From: Athripsodes cinereus
Taxonomy: Eukaryota; Arthropoda; Insecta; Trichoptera; Leptoceridae
Length of the DNA stretch: 64,000 nt
NCBI GenBank assembly: GCA_947579605.1
Contig: OX388318.1
Span: 6,944,001-7,008,000, forward strand
Direction: 5' to 3'
This document shows, piece by piece, positions 20,062-31,492 of the stretch (position 1 is its first letter; each line of letters starts with the position of its first letter). The translations under genes and the position numbers were made by a program. The notes under the pieces are model-generated. The model saw nothing but the letters and a program-made list of their open reading frames with translations. It searched no databases and had not been told where the DNA came from.

Positions 20062-22321
20062 TCATGAAATTTTTATATAAGATGCTTGAAGAAATAATCT
20101 CGGCACATCTACACCCTCTCTGACATTAGTGGTTCTACGTTTCACATAACCTATTCGTTCTTCTTTAAGTCCTACATTTTCCAATAATGTCCTCATTTCT
20201 TCTAAAGTAAAGAAATAACTCAATGTGTTATCTTGTCTCAAATATAAATTGTCTTGTATCTTATGCCCTGGGCCAAAACGTAATTGTGTCATATCGTAGC
20301 GAGCATAGTCTCTTAAAAAAAATCTTCCTCCAGTACGTAATGCATGCACCAGCGTGTTAATACAAGAAAGATGTAGGTTTGGAGGTAGTGCTGAGAGGAG
20401 GAATATGGCTGTGATAGCTCCAACTCCTTCGGAACCTATTTCATTCATTACTTTATCTCCATCTTCACATAAATTAGCCTGCAAAAAATATATGTATATA
20501 TTTAAATTAAGGGGAATATTTAATTCATGGCACCATAATTTATGCATCATTCAAAATCAAATTTTTTGCCAAATCATTGTTTCTTATTCTTAGTGTATGA
20601 AAAGGTAAATCTAATTGGCTAAAATAAAACTACTAGTACTATACCATCACGGCATATCCCACAAGTGGGGTAGCCAGTAGACCAGCTGCATGTAAGAAAC
20701 ATGCAAGCTGTCCTCTTCGTGCTAATATAAAATCAAGACATTCAGGATGGGTGGCAAACCTCATCGCTAAATATAAGATGTAAAATGTCTTAATTTTTCG
20801 AACACCTGCCTTTTACAGGACACTCGAAAACTTACGGAGAAGAGTGGGAGACCAATTTTTTACTGGGTGCTCCACGGGACCAAAATAAATCCAGTTGACT
20901 AATTAAGAAAGAACAAATATAGAAAATGTTTCAAAAGTTTCACTATGACTACAGACCAAGTGCTAAAAAAGTTGCCTTTAAACTTATTAATTCTATAATG
21001 TACATTGATTACATTTTTTTTATAAAGAATAATAATAATAATATTGTCAATTTATGTATGGGATTATTTAGTGATCTATGAACATATACTCAAAAAAAAT
21101 ACATACATATTAAATACAGTCAATAAACAGAGGGTGAGTTTATCACAATGGTGCAATTGAAAACTAATTATTATCACTTTACCTGGAAAGCCCTAAATTC
21201 AGGTTCACAATACTGAGGATTTCCCCTAACAATATCAACAGCCCTGGGAGAAATATCACAGGCATAGAGAGGTCTCAATTTGGGAAGTTCTTCAGACAGA
21301 GGAAACAATAGTGCACCCGCTCCACACCCAGCTTCTAAAAGACCTCCTTTAATGTCTTCTAATTCTGGAAATTCACGTAGAATCCAGTGTCGATTTTTAA
21401 AAAACCTAAAAAGTTATTTATATTAAAATGAGAAAATAGAGACATTGGGTATGTGCCCTGGTTATAGTTGCACATAGAGAGTAGTTAATTCGTCATAGGC
21501 GAGCACCATTTACTGAATATTCCATAGACATAGTAAAAAAATAAAAGCATGCGAGAAAATGCTTAGAATAATGTGCAAACTTCACGTCGTTAGTTGTCTA
21601 CTAAATGCTTCACCAATCTTTTTTCATACGTTACTTGAAAACTACATCCTATTTCATCCTCTGGAATAGAATAGGTCTCCCACTCTTTTCTATCCGTTTT
21701 CGAGTATTCCGTAAAAAGTAAGTGTTCTTAAAACATCAGATTGTCAGGGTACACGGCAAAAACAGGCTCATTGACAAATTATCATTTTACAGGAGAGCAA
21801 AATATAAAGTTTGAGACATCATTTCAATGTGATTTACAATGAAATGGGCCAGGTTTTTTACATTTTACTCATACCATTCTAAAGAACTCATTGAGGGGAA
21901 AAAAATGCATTTAAATCACGAAAATAAATCAATGAGCTTGTTTTTGCCGTGTACACTTCATATAATATATTTAATCCAACAGTGATGAGGTATGGCATCC
22001 ATCCTGAATGTTATATTTTATTACAACGAAACAATCTGAATATTTATTAAATGCAGTTAGTTTGCTGCCTGTCCTTAACGAGGATTAAAAGAAATTCTCG
22101 AACCTGTCACCATTCCTCTTATAAAAAAGATCCCAGTGTTTCTTTGTTTCCTTTAATGCTTGTACTGCCCGAGCTGAAGGGGCTAAGCGACTTTGTTGCC
22201 GCTCCAAAGCAGCTTCTTGTGACGGATCTAATTCTGGAAGTTCACTATATAACACATCTACTTCATTGGACCACGTCTCTTCACATTCATCGTTTTTAGC
22301 TGGATTCGACTCACTCTCCAT
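20062..22321 (-). CDS. METTL6: METTL6/METTL2-family tRNA 3-methylcytidine methyltransferase
   Basis: Predicted exons on the minus strand are 22321-22104, 21405-21183 and 20478-20062, giving 285 residues, close to METTL6 length and shorter than METTL2. Residues 60-80 (KKHWDLFYKRN … RFFKNRHW) are the family signature. LLEAGCGAG (95-103) is SAM-binding motif I, followed by ACDISPRA (121-128) and, further on, AIFLLSALPP, GGRFFLRDYARYD, LRFGPG and YLRQDNTLSYFF. The family methylates C32 of tRNA anticodon loops (METTL6: tRNA-Ser) using SAM in cytosol or nucleus. The first splice (22104/21405) is needed to rebuild RFFKNRHW; its donor is AG/GTTCGA, a weak site. Intron 1 (21406-22103) and intron 2 (20479-21182) each hold a transposon. 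METTL2/8 remain alternatives. Confidence 0.92.
20629..20880 (-). mobile_element. SINE-like retroelement with ACT-repeat tail, copy a
   Basis: About 250 bp beginning at an (ACT)n-like run, then accatcacggcatatcccac, gacattcaggatgggtggca, cacctgccttttacaggaca and ending tgctccacggga. Near-identical copies lie at 27266-27497 and 53163-53412, all with the microsatellite at the left, so the element's 3' end faces left. Located in intron 2 of the METTL6-like gene. Confidence 0.85.
21749..21954. mobile_element. 206-bp MITE in METTL6 intron 1
   Basis: Terminal inverted repeats of about 26 bp: GTACACGGCAAAAACAGGCT from 21749 and the inverse ending at 21954, with one mismatch in the first 26 positions. 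No coding capacity. Confidence 0.92.
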
Positions 22322-22494
22322 CGGTTTTAGCTTTATTTGTTAACTAAATAATTAAATCTATTTGAAAGCAAACTTTCAATTTAATTCAATACCATATCCC
22401 ATCAAGCAAATCCACTGGCACTGTCAGAACTCACGTTGTTTTTGTTGACATTAGCGATGTCAACAATAACAACGATCTAGTATTAAATATTATA

Positions 22495-22533
22495 TAACGG
22501 GTATTTAATTACTCCGTTATTAAATACCCGTTA
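22495..22533. repeat. perfect hairpin upstream of the METTL6-like gene
   Basis: 15-bp arms TAACGGGTATTTAAT (22495-22509) and its reverse complement (22519-22533) with a 9-nt loop, about 175 bp upstream of the start codon. Function unknown. Confidence 0.85.
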
Positions 22534-22589
22534 CTTTTATTACCGGTGTAAAAAATTGTTGCTTATTGTAACATTGTGTTAATTGAGAC

Positions 22590-22870
22590 TTTGGAAAATT
22601 ATCAAAATGGGGAATAAAACCGCAGTATTTCAAACTTCTATCCGGTTTCAAAAATTCACCGAAGAGGGGATAGGAATTTTAAGTAAAAGCAAAATAACAA
22701 CATTCTGACCTGACAACTAAGACGTATGAAAAAATTACACTTTTGAAAAATTGATTAATAAATTATCAAACTGGGAATTGAAAAAATATTCTTGAAGAGT
22801 TTGTGAAACATTTCAAATTCCATTTCAAAGGGAGGTAGAAATTTCGAGTGCGAGTGAAATTACAGACTTA
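22590..22870. repeat. two diverged direct repeats, third copy at 58110-58220
   Basis: Blocks of the form 'catttcaaattcc … gggaggtagaaatttcgag' recur around 22600-22700 and 22750-22870 and again near 58140-58220 (aatttcaaattcctat … ggaggggtagaaattttgag). An old interspersed repeat of unknown type. Confidence 0.5.
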
Positions 22871-23089
22871 TTAAAGGTTTACATTATTTGGTGTATATAT
22901 ATATATTTTCTATTCTCAGCCAGTTCTCATCGATTTTTCCGTGGATCCCTGGGTGTCCACCTGGACCACTTCGAAAATCACTTCTTTAGTTCCTTTAAAT
23001 TGACTTTTTTATGAGCATTTTTACTTAAAACTTAAAATTTAATTCTTACTTAATATTGCTTTCTTTTGATGACCTCTTGATTTTTTTTC

Positions 23090-24610
23090 GGAATTTATGA
23101 AGTTGCTGTGAACGCATAAATACTTGATAATTTTGAATTATTTTTATGTAGATGTATAGTATTCAACCTGGAGAACAAGAATCCGGCGCATAATTGTGGA
23201 TTTTTTAAGCACAACAATAAATATTTGCATTTTTCGTATGCCCTTGACATATCACAAGTATCCTATAAATATCGGAGGCCATATTGAAATTTGTATGGTT
23301 ATCATAATTACCAACATAACAAAAACAATGTTTACTGGACAAAATACAATGGAAGTCAAAATTAAACGGGGTAAAAAGTCAAAATAATGAAATGGGAAAA
23401 TTATTACAATTTATTAAATCGAAAATAGACATACCTCATATTATTATTATAAATCCTTTTTCGTATATACTGTATTTGTGTTGTTAGGTAGTCTGGTGCT
23501 AATATATGCAAAAACACATTTATTACGTTGACTGATTGCGGGTTAGGTTTGTTACAATTAAACAATTAATTACTAGTTATAAATAAATCCACACTTTATC
23601 AACCAATCCTTGACTAATTTTTTTGCAATGTTTTTACTCTTGCATTTCTTAATAGATGCCGGCATCATATTAAGTATTTTTGGCACGTTATACTCCAATG
23701 TTCTTTTTCCGTACTTATTATTGAATTTTGGCACTACATATCCTTCATTAAATTTAAATCTAGTGTGATGCAAATGACGCGGTTTATCTTTATACTCGGT
23801 TTTCGAAAACTGGTCAAGAACAATTCTCTGCCAGTACAAGCCTTTAGCAGATAACACATTTAACTTTTTAAAGTACAAAGAAATATCATTTCGCGCCGCG
23901 TTACAAATTTGCTCATTTACTAAAAGTCTTAAGATCGATTTCTGTGCGAACATTACTCTTTTCAAATTAGTATTAGTGCAATTGCCCCAACTACTAATAC
24001 CATATCTAATCAACGATTCTGCCAAAGACTTGTATACAGTTATAAGTGTGGACCTATGTAGGTACAAAATATTTTATTCTATAAAACATACCACCTATAC
24101 ATCGTAATCTTTTACAAATACTATTTACATGTAGGTCCCACTTAAATCTATTATCTATAGTTAAACCTAAATATACAAATTTATTTACAATACTTATGAC
24201 CGGACAATCGCAAGACATGGGGAGCTCAACATTTTTATGTATGCACCCATAATCATGAGAGACAATTCCAGGTGTCACACCATCCGCCGCGTTACTGGAT
24301 TTATGGATTGAATTAATTTTTTTTATTGAAAATTTATCATTTTTCTCTATGATATGCATTGTTTATGTCATATTGGTAAACCTGCAATTCATTTCCTCTA
24401 TTTTAGTGTCAACATGGCGTCCGATACTTGTTTTGATTGTGATGTGTAAATCGTGGACAAAATATGCAAATAATTAATTTTGTGTGCATTAAATCAACTT
24501 ATTTTGGATGGATTATCATTTCTCTGGTAGAAAACTACATACTCACATGATTATAACTTGAAAATTCATAATAAGTTTTTTGAATAGTTCACCTATCCTA
24601 CATATTTACC
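23090..24610 (-). mobile_element. non-autonomous DNA transposon, copy 2, 8-bp target duplication
   Basis: Inverted homologue of 10922-12388. Ends are GGAATTTATG at 23090 and …ATATTTACC at 24610, flanked by TTTTTTTC at 23082-23089 and 24611-24618, an independent 8-bp duplication. Both flanks match copy 1 (the cctggagaacaagaatccg block near 23170 and the block near 24430-24560). In place of the ten-unit array there is about one repeat unit plus a LINE fragment. Without array and LINE respectively, both copies are about 0.77 kb. Confidence 0.92.
23573..24359 (-). pseudogene. LINE reverse transcriptase C-terminal fragment inside copy 2
   Basis: Two overlapping frames: upstream FVYLGLTIDNRFKWDLHVNS (the YLG-motif region of RT) and downstream VYKSLAESLIRYGISSWGNC, resembling the thumb region of Jockey-like elements. 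The frames are offset near 24060, and there is no RT catalytic core. Sequence up to about 24315 is LINE-derived; the first codons of the upstream frame (about 24300-24359) are transposon sequence shared with copy 1. Confidence 0.75.
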
Positions 24611-24618
24611 TTTTTTTC

Positions 24619-26235
24619 TTACAACAATAATTAACTAGGAAATACAAAGTACGATTCCTTATTTTCTCCTGTCGTTCCCATAGAAATAGAATAGATGTAA
24701 TCTAAAATATTATACGACATCAGCGATACCTAGCGGCCGTGGGTAGAACTGATTTGGATTGTTATTCTATGACTGTCAAAACAAAGTTGAACTGTCAAAA
24801 CAAAATGAAACTCGTAGGCGATACTTGAAAGTGTGCCCGGTATAAAACGTGCAAATAATCGTATATTTCTATATAATTGCGATATCAGTATATCTGGAGA
24901 AAAAGTTTCTCATGAAAACCTGTCGTTTCCGGCAAAAATAAAATCTAGTTTTAATTATAGCACACGACTTACTATTTTTTCTTACCTAATGTGAGGTACC
25001 GCTAATTTCATTATATTATAATATCTTTTCAGAATCAAAAGTGAGTTATAGTGTCAATAATTTTACAGAATTGTTATGGTTTTAATTTTTTATGAAATAC
25101 AAGTCACTTTGTCGTGTTAATCTATTTAACAAAATGACTACTTTGGAGGAAGGTGGTCATATGAATATTACAATGTAGGTGACTTGACCCAAGGATTAAA
25201 CATATATAGGAAGCACAATAAGGGTTGCACCCTCCCTCACCCATGAATGTCAGTTCCTATGTCATCCATACTCTTCAAGAAAATTGTTTCTAAGGAAGGG
25301 CTCAAGGTTCGCCTGAAGGACTCCCCCTGACAAAATCCTTCCTGAAATATAGGAAGGCAGTGGGACATCATCAGAATTGAGAAAAATGCTAATGGTCTTT
25401 TATCAATTTTCAACTCTTACTAATATTAATTTAATGTTCCAGAGCAAGTTTAAAACAAATAAATTACAAACAAAAACAGTTTTAAAGGAAACAAGGCAAC
25501 TGCACCAAAAACATAGATGCTTGTCAAAATTCTTTATAAATAGCTATACACCAATCACTTACAAGTGTAGTATATTGTAGCGCGCATAGAGAGTTCAAAG
25601 TAGCACCTATGTAACATTTCAAATATAATATTTGTTTATTTAAATCGTCTTAAGCAATATTCAATTTTGTGAAACCTCTGTATTAATTTTTATTTGATGT
25701 AGAAAAAAAATTGTTTATATTTTCTTTTTTCCATAACACTAATTAAATGATTAATCTTAATAAATAAATATCAATAGCATTGAAGTGTTTTTATGATAAA
25801 TCTCCACCACCAAAAGTCGACCTCTTAAGATTATTTTGAAATATATACAATACTACAATATTCTGTAAAATGAATGACCATTAAATTTGCCTAATTCATT
25901 GTCTAAGCATTCTTATGGGTACTATTCCATCAATGACTAGGAGCATTAAATTAATCAAACTAAAATATATCACTATCTTCTCAAAGAGCTCACGATGATC
26001 GTAAATAAATCATCATTGAGGCCTTGTCTTACCCCAATTGTATTAGTACTTACTATGTTTTCTATTTTATGTATAGAATTGTAGCTATGTCAGACAGTTA
26101 GGCAGAGTTATATAAAATTGTATTCAGGTCAGACACTTTTTTCAGCTACATATTTGCTAATTCATTTATTGATTCCACTGACAATATCTGAATAACTTTA
26201 AACAATTTGGTAATGTATAGTAATAAAATAATTCC
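24619..26235. other. gene-free stretch
   Basis: No supported gene. 24642-24722 is an inverted match to about 31978-32047 (shared block containing ttattttctcc and cccatagaaatagaat), so part is an interspersed repeat. The block 25140-25400 is less AT-rich but its frames are broken on both strands. Confidence 0.45.
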
Positions 26236-26340
26236 ATTGTAGCCTGGAGGTAGAGTCTCGGCCTCATGCACAAGAGGTGCGTAATTCGATCCCAGGTGTT
26301 TCCCATTTCACGACACAAGCTTTTAGATTAAAATATTTTA
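26236..26340 (+). mobile_element. degenerate tRNA-derived SINE
   Basis: Shares 'gtagcctggaggtagagtct' with the SINE at 16530 and retains a mutated B box (AATTCGATCCC, about 26282-26292), followed by cacaagcttttag. Confidence 0.65.
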
Positions 26341-26399
26341 CAAGTAAAAATTCTTTAGAGTTTTAAATTTTTTTATTCACCAGTTACATATGTTTCGGG

Positions 26400-26726
26400 T
26401 TACAGGCCCATATTCATACTGTATGATATGTCCTTGTCGTATCTTCCATTCCTTGCAAACATACTTCCCAAATACACATACTCATTCACTTGCTCTAAAC
26501 ATTCATCGTCAACCTTTATTTCACATACCGTTCTTTCACTCTCTCTTTCAAACACCATTACTTTCATCTTCGCGACATTAATTTTTAACCCATTTGCACT
26601 ACAGCTATCATACACACACGAAACAATATCTTGTAAATCACTTTCATTCTCAGCCATTAAGACTAAATCGACTGCATACATCAATGCATTCACCCGAATT
26701 CCATTCAATTCAACACCAACATCCAT
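26400..26726 (-). pseudogene. LINE reverse transcriptase fragment
   Basis: The frame contains a YADD-like motif mutated to YAVDLVLMAE, then NGLKINVAKMKVMVFER and VNEYVYLGSMF, the standard order of RT palm motifs in RTE/Jockey-type LINEs. The catalytic YxDD is altered and both ends are missing. Confidence 0.85.
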
Positions 26727-26916
26727 CCCTCTCAGAGTCTAATTTCATTAACTTAAAACATTCTTAACTAATTTAATCACACATCTGAAGTAAAAACAGT
26801 TTATTACATATATTAAGAGTCCATCGGGATAATCTCACTCAATTTTTAAGAGAAAACGCCAAACCAAACAACATCTAGGTTAATAATAGGTCATACCAGA
26901 TATCATCATCTCACCC

Positions 26917-27180
26917 TCAACGCTCCTCTCGGGAGCACAAGGCAGAATCCAGCCTCCTCATTTCAGAGCGTCTCTGCGCCAATTGCGTCACCTCTTTCCA
27001 CGACATTCCCTGCGCTCTGATATCGTTGTCATAGGAACGGTGTATTGTGGAAGAGGGACGCCTGGGCCGACGGAACCCTTGCGGACGGAAGAACAGTGCT
27101 CTTTTTGGCCAAATATCATTGGGCATTCTCAAAACATGTCCCAGCCAGGACCATTGTCTCTCCTGTATTACGAAAAATTA
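26917..27180 (-). pseudogene. LINE ORF2 C-terminal tail
   Basis: Encodes LGHVLRMPNDIWPKRALFF … MSWKEVTQLAQRRSEMRRLD and a stop, the 'WLGHVLRM … MSWEE … AQDR' tail common to insect LINE ORF2 proteins. The same tail, truncated, recurs at 27490-27660. Confidence 0.8.
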
Positions 27181-27265
27181 TCACAGAAAACATATTTTTA
27201 TTTATTCTAAAATCACAGATATCTAATTATTTTATTCTATTATCATAGAAAACAATTTTTTTTTA

Positions 27266-27660
27266 ATACTACTACTACTATACCATCACGGCATATCCCA
27301 CAAGTGGGGTAGCCAGCAGATCAGCTGCATGTAAGAAACATGCAAACTGTCCTCTTCGTGCCAATATAAAATTAAGACATTCAGGATGGGTGGCAAGCCT
27401 CATCGCTGAATTTAAGATGTAAAATGTCTTAATTTTTTCGATCACCTGCTTTTTACAGGACACTCGAAAACTTACGCAGAAGAGTGGGAGACCAATTCTG
27501 GAAGAGGGACGCCTGGGCCGACGGAACCCTTGCGGACGGAAGAACAGTGCTCTTTTTGGCCAAATATCATTGGGCATTCTCAAAACATGTCCCAGCCAGG
27601 ACCATCGCCTCTCCTGTATTACGGAGATTACAGGTCTCTGCTGGGTGCGCCGGCGCATAT
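27266..27660 (-). mobile_element. LINE tail joined to the ACT-tailed SINE-like 3' region
   Basis: 27266-27497 is a copy of the SINE-like family with an (ACT)n tail; directly adjoining it, 27498-27660 is the LINE ORF2 tail (RRWSWLGHVLRMPNDIWPKR). The junction suggests that the 'SINE' is the 3' part of this LINE family, or that it captured it. Confidence 0.75.
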
Positions 27661-27949
27661 CATTTGTAACATGACACTAGATATAAGAATGTACAAATTG
27701 GAAAAAAAAACATTATAATCATATATGAGTATTTATTTTAAACAGTAAATAACTTATAAAAATATAACATAAAATTATACTATGATAATTTAAAAATTTA
27801 ACTATTCATTTTTTTATTTATTCACTTTTTAACAATGCATTTCTAATAAAAACTTTACTGTGCATTGTTTATAAGTATTAATAAAATAAGTTTGTTTACT
27901 GGCGGGTGCTATAGTTATATATCTGCATTGTATAGTTGTGTGTATATGT

Positions 27950-28050
27950 GTGTGTGATTGCGATTGAAAAAAACTGTTTGTGATTTTTTTTAAATTTGAT
28001 TATGTTTAATGGCCTTGTGCCGTGTATGAAATTATAAATAAATAAATAAA
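27950..28050 (+). mobile_element. 3' tail of a retroelement, ATAAATAA-ended
   Basis: tttaatggccttgtgccgt followed by attataaataaataaat recurs almost identically at 38500-38550. The A/T microsatellite end is typical of LINE or SINE 3' termini. Confidence 0.6.
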
Positions 28051-28526
28051 AAAATTGCATTAATAATAACATTATGCTGTCTTACTCCACATCATTAAGA
28101 TGATAATGGTCTCTTTCCTACTAATGCTGAGGTATACAGTAGTACTTTCTTCATACCTGCAGAGGGAGTTTTGTCCAATGTTATCCGTCACTGACTGTGC
28201 AAATCCTAAAAATGTTTATAATTATGTTAATAATATAAAATATATCCTTTCCTTTATGCGTAAAGCTATGTCTCAATCATAAAATAGATCTCATGAATAG
28301 TATGTTATATGATAATATAATATCATGTAATAACTATAATCTCATCGATGTTCGTAACCTAGAAAATAATATCTAGAATTCATAATATTTTTTAATGTAG
28401 TCGACACTAAGTGAACTCTATCTGCTGTTACAAACAACAAATTATATGGCTTTCTTGGCTGATAATGTTGGACTACTTTCAATTAACACATTGGCGGACA
28501 TATATTTCTTTTAGAATTTAGAATTA

Positions 28527-29167
28527 CATACATACCATCACGCCGCTTCCCTCGCGGGGTAGGCAGAAAGGATCGAGCGCCACTTCCTTCTATCCTTGCA
28601 TACATCTTTCGCTTCCGTCACTGTCATACAATTCCTCATGCATGCTCTCCTGTTCAATGTGCTCAACACGTGACCGTCCTGTAGGATTTGATTTAAATGA
28701 TCTTGCCATTTAATCCTAGGATGTCCACGTCTCCGAGCACCATTCCTCTCAGCCAAATATATCTTCTTAGTCATTCTGTCCTCATTCATTCTTTCCACGT
28801 GCCCAAACCATCTTAACTTATTTACATTCATCCTTGTTATTACACCCACTTTCATTCTACATTCCTTTCGTATATCACTGTTACGCACACGATCTCTCAG
28901 ACTTTTACCACACATCCTTCTCAACGATCTCATTTCAACTGCATTAATGCCACATTCATCCTTCTTTAACCATGTCCACGTCTCACTTGCATACATAAGT
29001 GTTGGCACTAAGATAGCAGAGTGCACCAACCTTTTAGCTGTGGTAGATATGTTTCTATTTGCAATTATTGGTCGGATTGCACCATTTACCTTATTGCCAG
29101 CAACTTTTCTTCTTTCAATATCGCTTTCACACTTCCCATCTCTCGTGAACAAACTACCTAAGTACAA
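28527..29167 (-). pseudogene. LINE reverse transcriptase C-terminal region
   Basis: A 209-codon open frame starting within YLGSLFTRDGKCESDIERR and containing MYASETWTWLKKDE, RSLRRMCGKSLRDRVRN, RWFGHVERMNEDRMTKKIY and RRRGHPRIKWQDHL, the classic insect LINE ORF2 C-terminus. The RT core is missing (5'-truncated). The left end reads cataccatcacgccgcttcc, close to the 3' end of the ACT-tailed repeats. Confidence 0.9.
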
Positions 29168-29219
29168 GTTAGAATTCCGATCGAATTATTATTGAAAGTT
29201 AGTATTCAATATGCATTCA

Positions 29220-29790
29220 AATGAGTTTTCCGGCAGATGGAAAATTAACGGCTATTGCCGTCATTGTCGTTTCAGCCCAAATTTGTTTCGTACTAGGGAT
29301 ATGACGGGTATTACCGACAATGAAAAACTGACTGCAATTACTGTCATTTGATTGGAATGTATAATTTATTATCTAACACATAAAATGACGGCTATAGACG
29401 GCAATGCAATCTGACACAATAAAATAATTTTTATACTTTATTTCTGTACGTATTTATTTAAAAAAACGATAATATTATGAACAAAATAAAATGAATATTT
29501 GAAACATGCAAAAAACTAAAAACAATTAATGCTAAAGGAAATGCATAACCGAACCTTACAAGCATAACCGAAAACAACTCCTTATTACGAGCTATACACT
29601 TGGACATTTTTACTCAAACATTTTATTATAGAGACACTTTCTTCCTACCGCCATATGATTACATGAATTATAAAGTGTCTTTAGCCGTCATTGCACCAAA
29701 AATATTACTTCGTTGTACGGGTATAGCCGTCATTTTCTGGACAAGTGATTTTATTTTGACGGCTATAGCCGGCATAACCGTGAACTTGTT
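29220..29790. repeat. cluster of GACGGCTATAGCCG-like palindromic motifs
   Basis: Variants of a GC-rich near-palindrome occur near 29251 (aacggctattgccgtcatt), 29305, 29387, 29680, 29718 and 29757 (tgacggctatagccgg) in otherwise AT-rich DNA. Motifs left and right of the middle point in opposite directions, as in a foldback element. No coding frame. Confidence 0.6.
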
Positions 29791-30235
29791 AAATATATTC
29801 CATTAATACTGAGACTCCAAACAACATCAGAAGAGGCAAAATCACTACATCAGTAGTAAAAACATTGGTTATTACAATCTCAACAGAAAATTTAAAGGTA
29901 TGTATTCAAGATTTCAGACGTGGAACCTACAAATCACGATATCATCAGGTTGATTGCAGCTTTACGTGAGGATTACAATAATATGCTGAAGGAATTTCAA
30001 AGTCTCAAAACCTCCATTGAACAAAATGGAGATACCTTAGCATCTTTGAACAAAAGCAATGGAATCAACATTAGAATCCAAAATAGCTCAGATAGACATC
30101 ATAGAGCGATCAGTCTCTGATAATAGACACTCTAAAGGAAAGGATTGAGGATGTTGCCTCTGGGGGACACCGGGTGGATACGCTGCGTGTATTATTACTT
30201 TGGGACTAGGTTAATTCATTCTGTGTTGATTGGTA

Positions 30236-30560
30236 CTTCTTCTTCCAAGTCGGTCCCTCAATGCTGAGAATCGTGACCACCATGACCCCAACCAAGCGAC
30301 AAGCTCTCCCTCCGTCCTTACCTTAATTGAGACTAGTTGTGTTTTAATTGGCGACCGGTGTGACGCGGAGGCTAACGCACTTGCCTTTGAGTCACGAGGT
30401 CCCAGGTTCGATTCCTGGCCAGGGCAAAATGAAGAATGACCTTTTTCAAATTGTCCAGGGTCTGGGTGTTACATGTATGTGTTCAGTGCATTGTATATAT
30501 GTGTATCGTCACATTGGTACCCATAATACAAGATTCATATTTTAATTTGGGACTAACTCG
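30236..30560 (+). mobile_element. tRNA-derived SINE, second family
   Basis: A tRNA-like head (gtgtgacgcggaggctaacgc … B box GGTTCGATTCC at 30405-30415) followed by a body with tgggtgttacatgtatgtgt and tttgggactaac. The preceding block from 30236 (aagtcggtccctcaatgctg) is a LINE-3'-like segment, inverse to about 13865-13830. A/B-box spacing fits Pol III promotion, but the tRNA fold is degenerate. Confidence 0.65.
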
Positions 30561-31220
30561 ATCTGTGTGAATTGTCTATGCATGTTATGGTATGTTAATC
30601 ATTCATGGCAATATTATATCCAAATTTTTTATATCTATAAAAGTTTTATAAAATCTTACCTATTAAAAAAAAATCCGCTGTTGAGTTTGGATGCAATATT
30701 TTATTTTTCATGTTTTGGCAATCTCATTTTTGACAAATCTATTAAATGGCCATAATGTTCTCTTTGGAAATCCACAATAATTTTACCATCAGCAGACCAT
30801 TGCTCTTGTAATTACGTTTATAAATTTGATTTGAGGCTCTTCCATCGTGACTTCTAAATTTATGAGATAGTTACAGGTTTGACCTCAATGGCATTATATT
30901 GGAATGTTTCAATGGAAAATTCTCTCCCTCCATATTATATGGCTGTTAAGTAGATGTAATGTAAATACAGTTTTCTATGTATTTTTACTTTTATAATATT
31001 CACAGGATCAGACAGTCAATTGTAGAACATGACAACAAAATGTGAATTCAATAAGTGGACCAGCAAAGACCTAAATTTACCTGGAAGTCTCAAAAAAAAA
31101 CATCAAAGTTAAATGAATCATTATCAATCAACACTACTAACAGTACCGAATTACTAACGATTTTGGGTCAATTTCTACTATAGGTTATCCAGTAGTATCC
31201 ATTATGACAACATAAATATT

Positions 31221-31492
31221 GATGATCATAGTATTACGTATTTTTATTATCTTTCACTGTGTACCGTTACAAGATATCACAGAAGCCATATGGGGGCGAG
31301 GGGTTGCATCTTTTCCAGTGATTGCAATATTATTTACATGCATAATTATGCCATGAGATTTAACTATGTACACGAATAAATCATTATATAAATATAATTT
31401 GTACCCCCTCCCCCATCTCATATCTGGATGCCCCATGATATCTTGTAACAGTATACAGTGAAAGATTAAAATAATAAATACAACTATGATCA
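31221..31492. mobile_element. foldback MITE, 272 bp
   Basis: About 60-bp imperfect inverted arms: GATGATCATAGT at 31221 with its inverse ending 31492, and ctttcactgtgtaccgttac near 31251 with gtaacagtatacagtgaaag near 31445-31464. No coding frame. Confidence 0.85.

Noticed and set aside
30342..30430. functional tRNA gene
   Set aside because: A good B box is present, but acceptor and anticodon stems do not pair and a SINE body follows directly.
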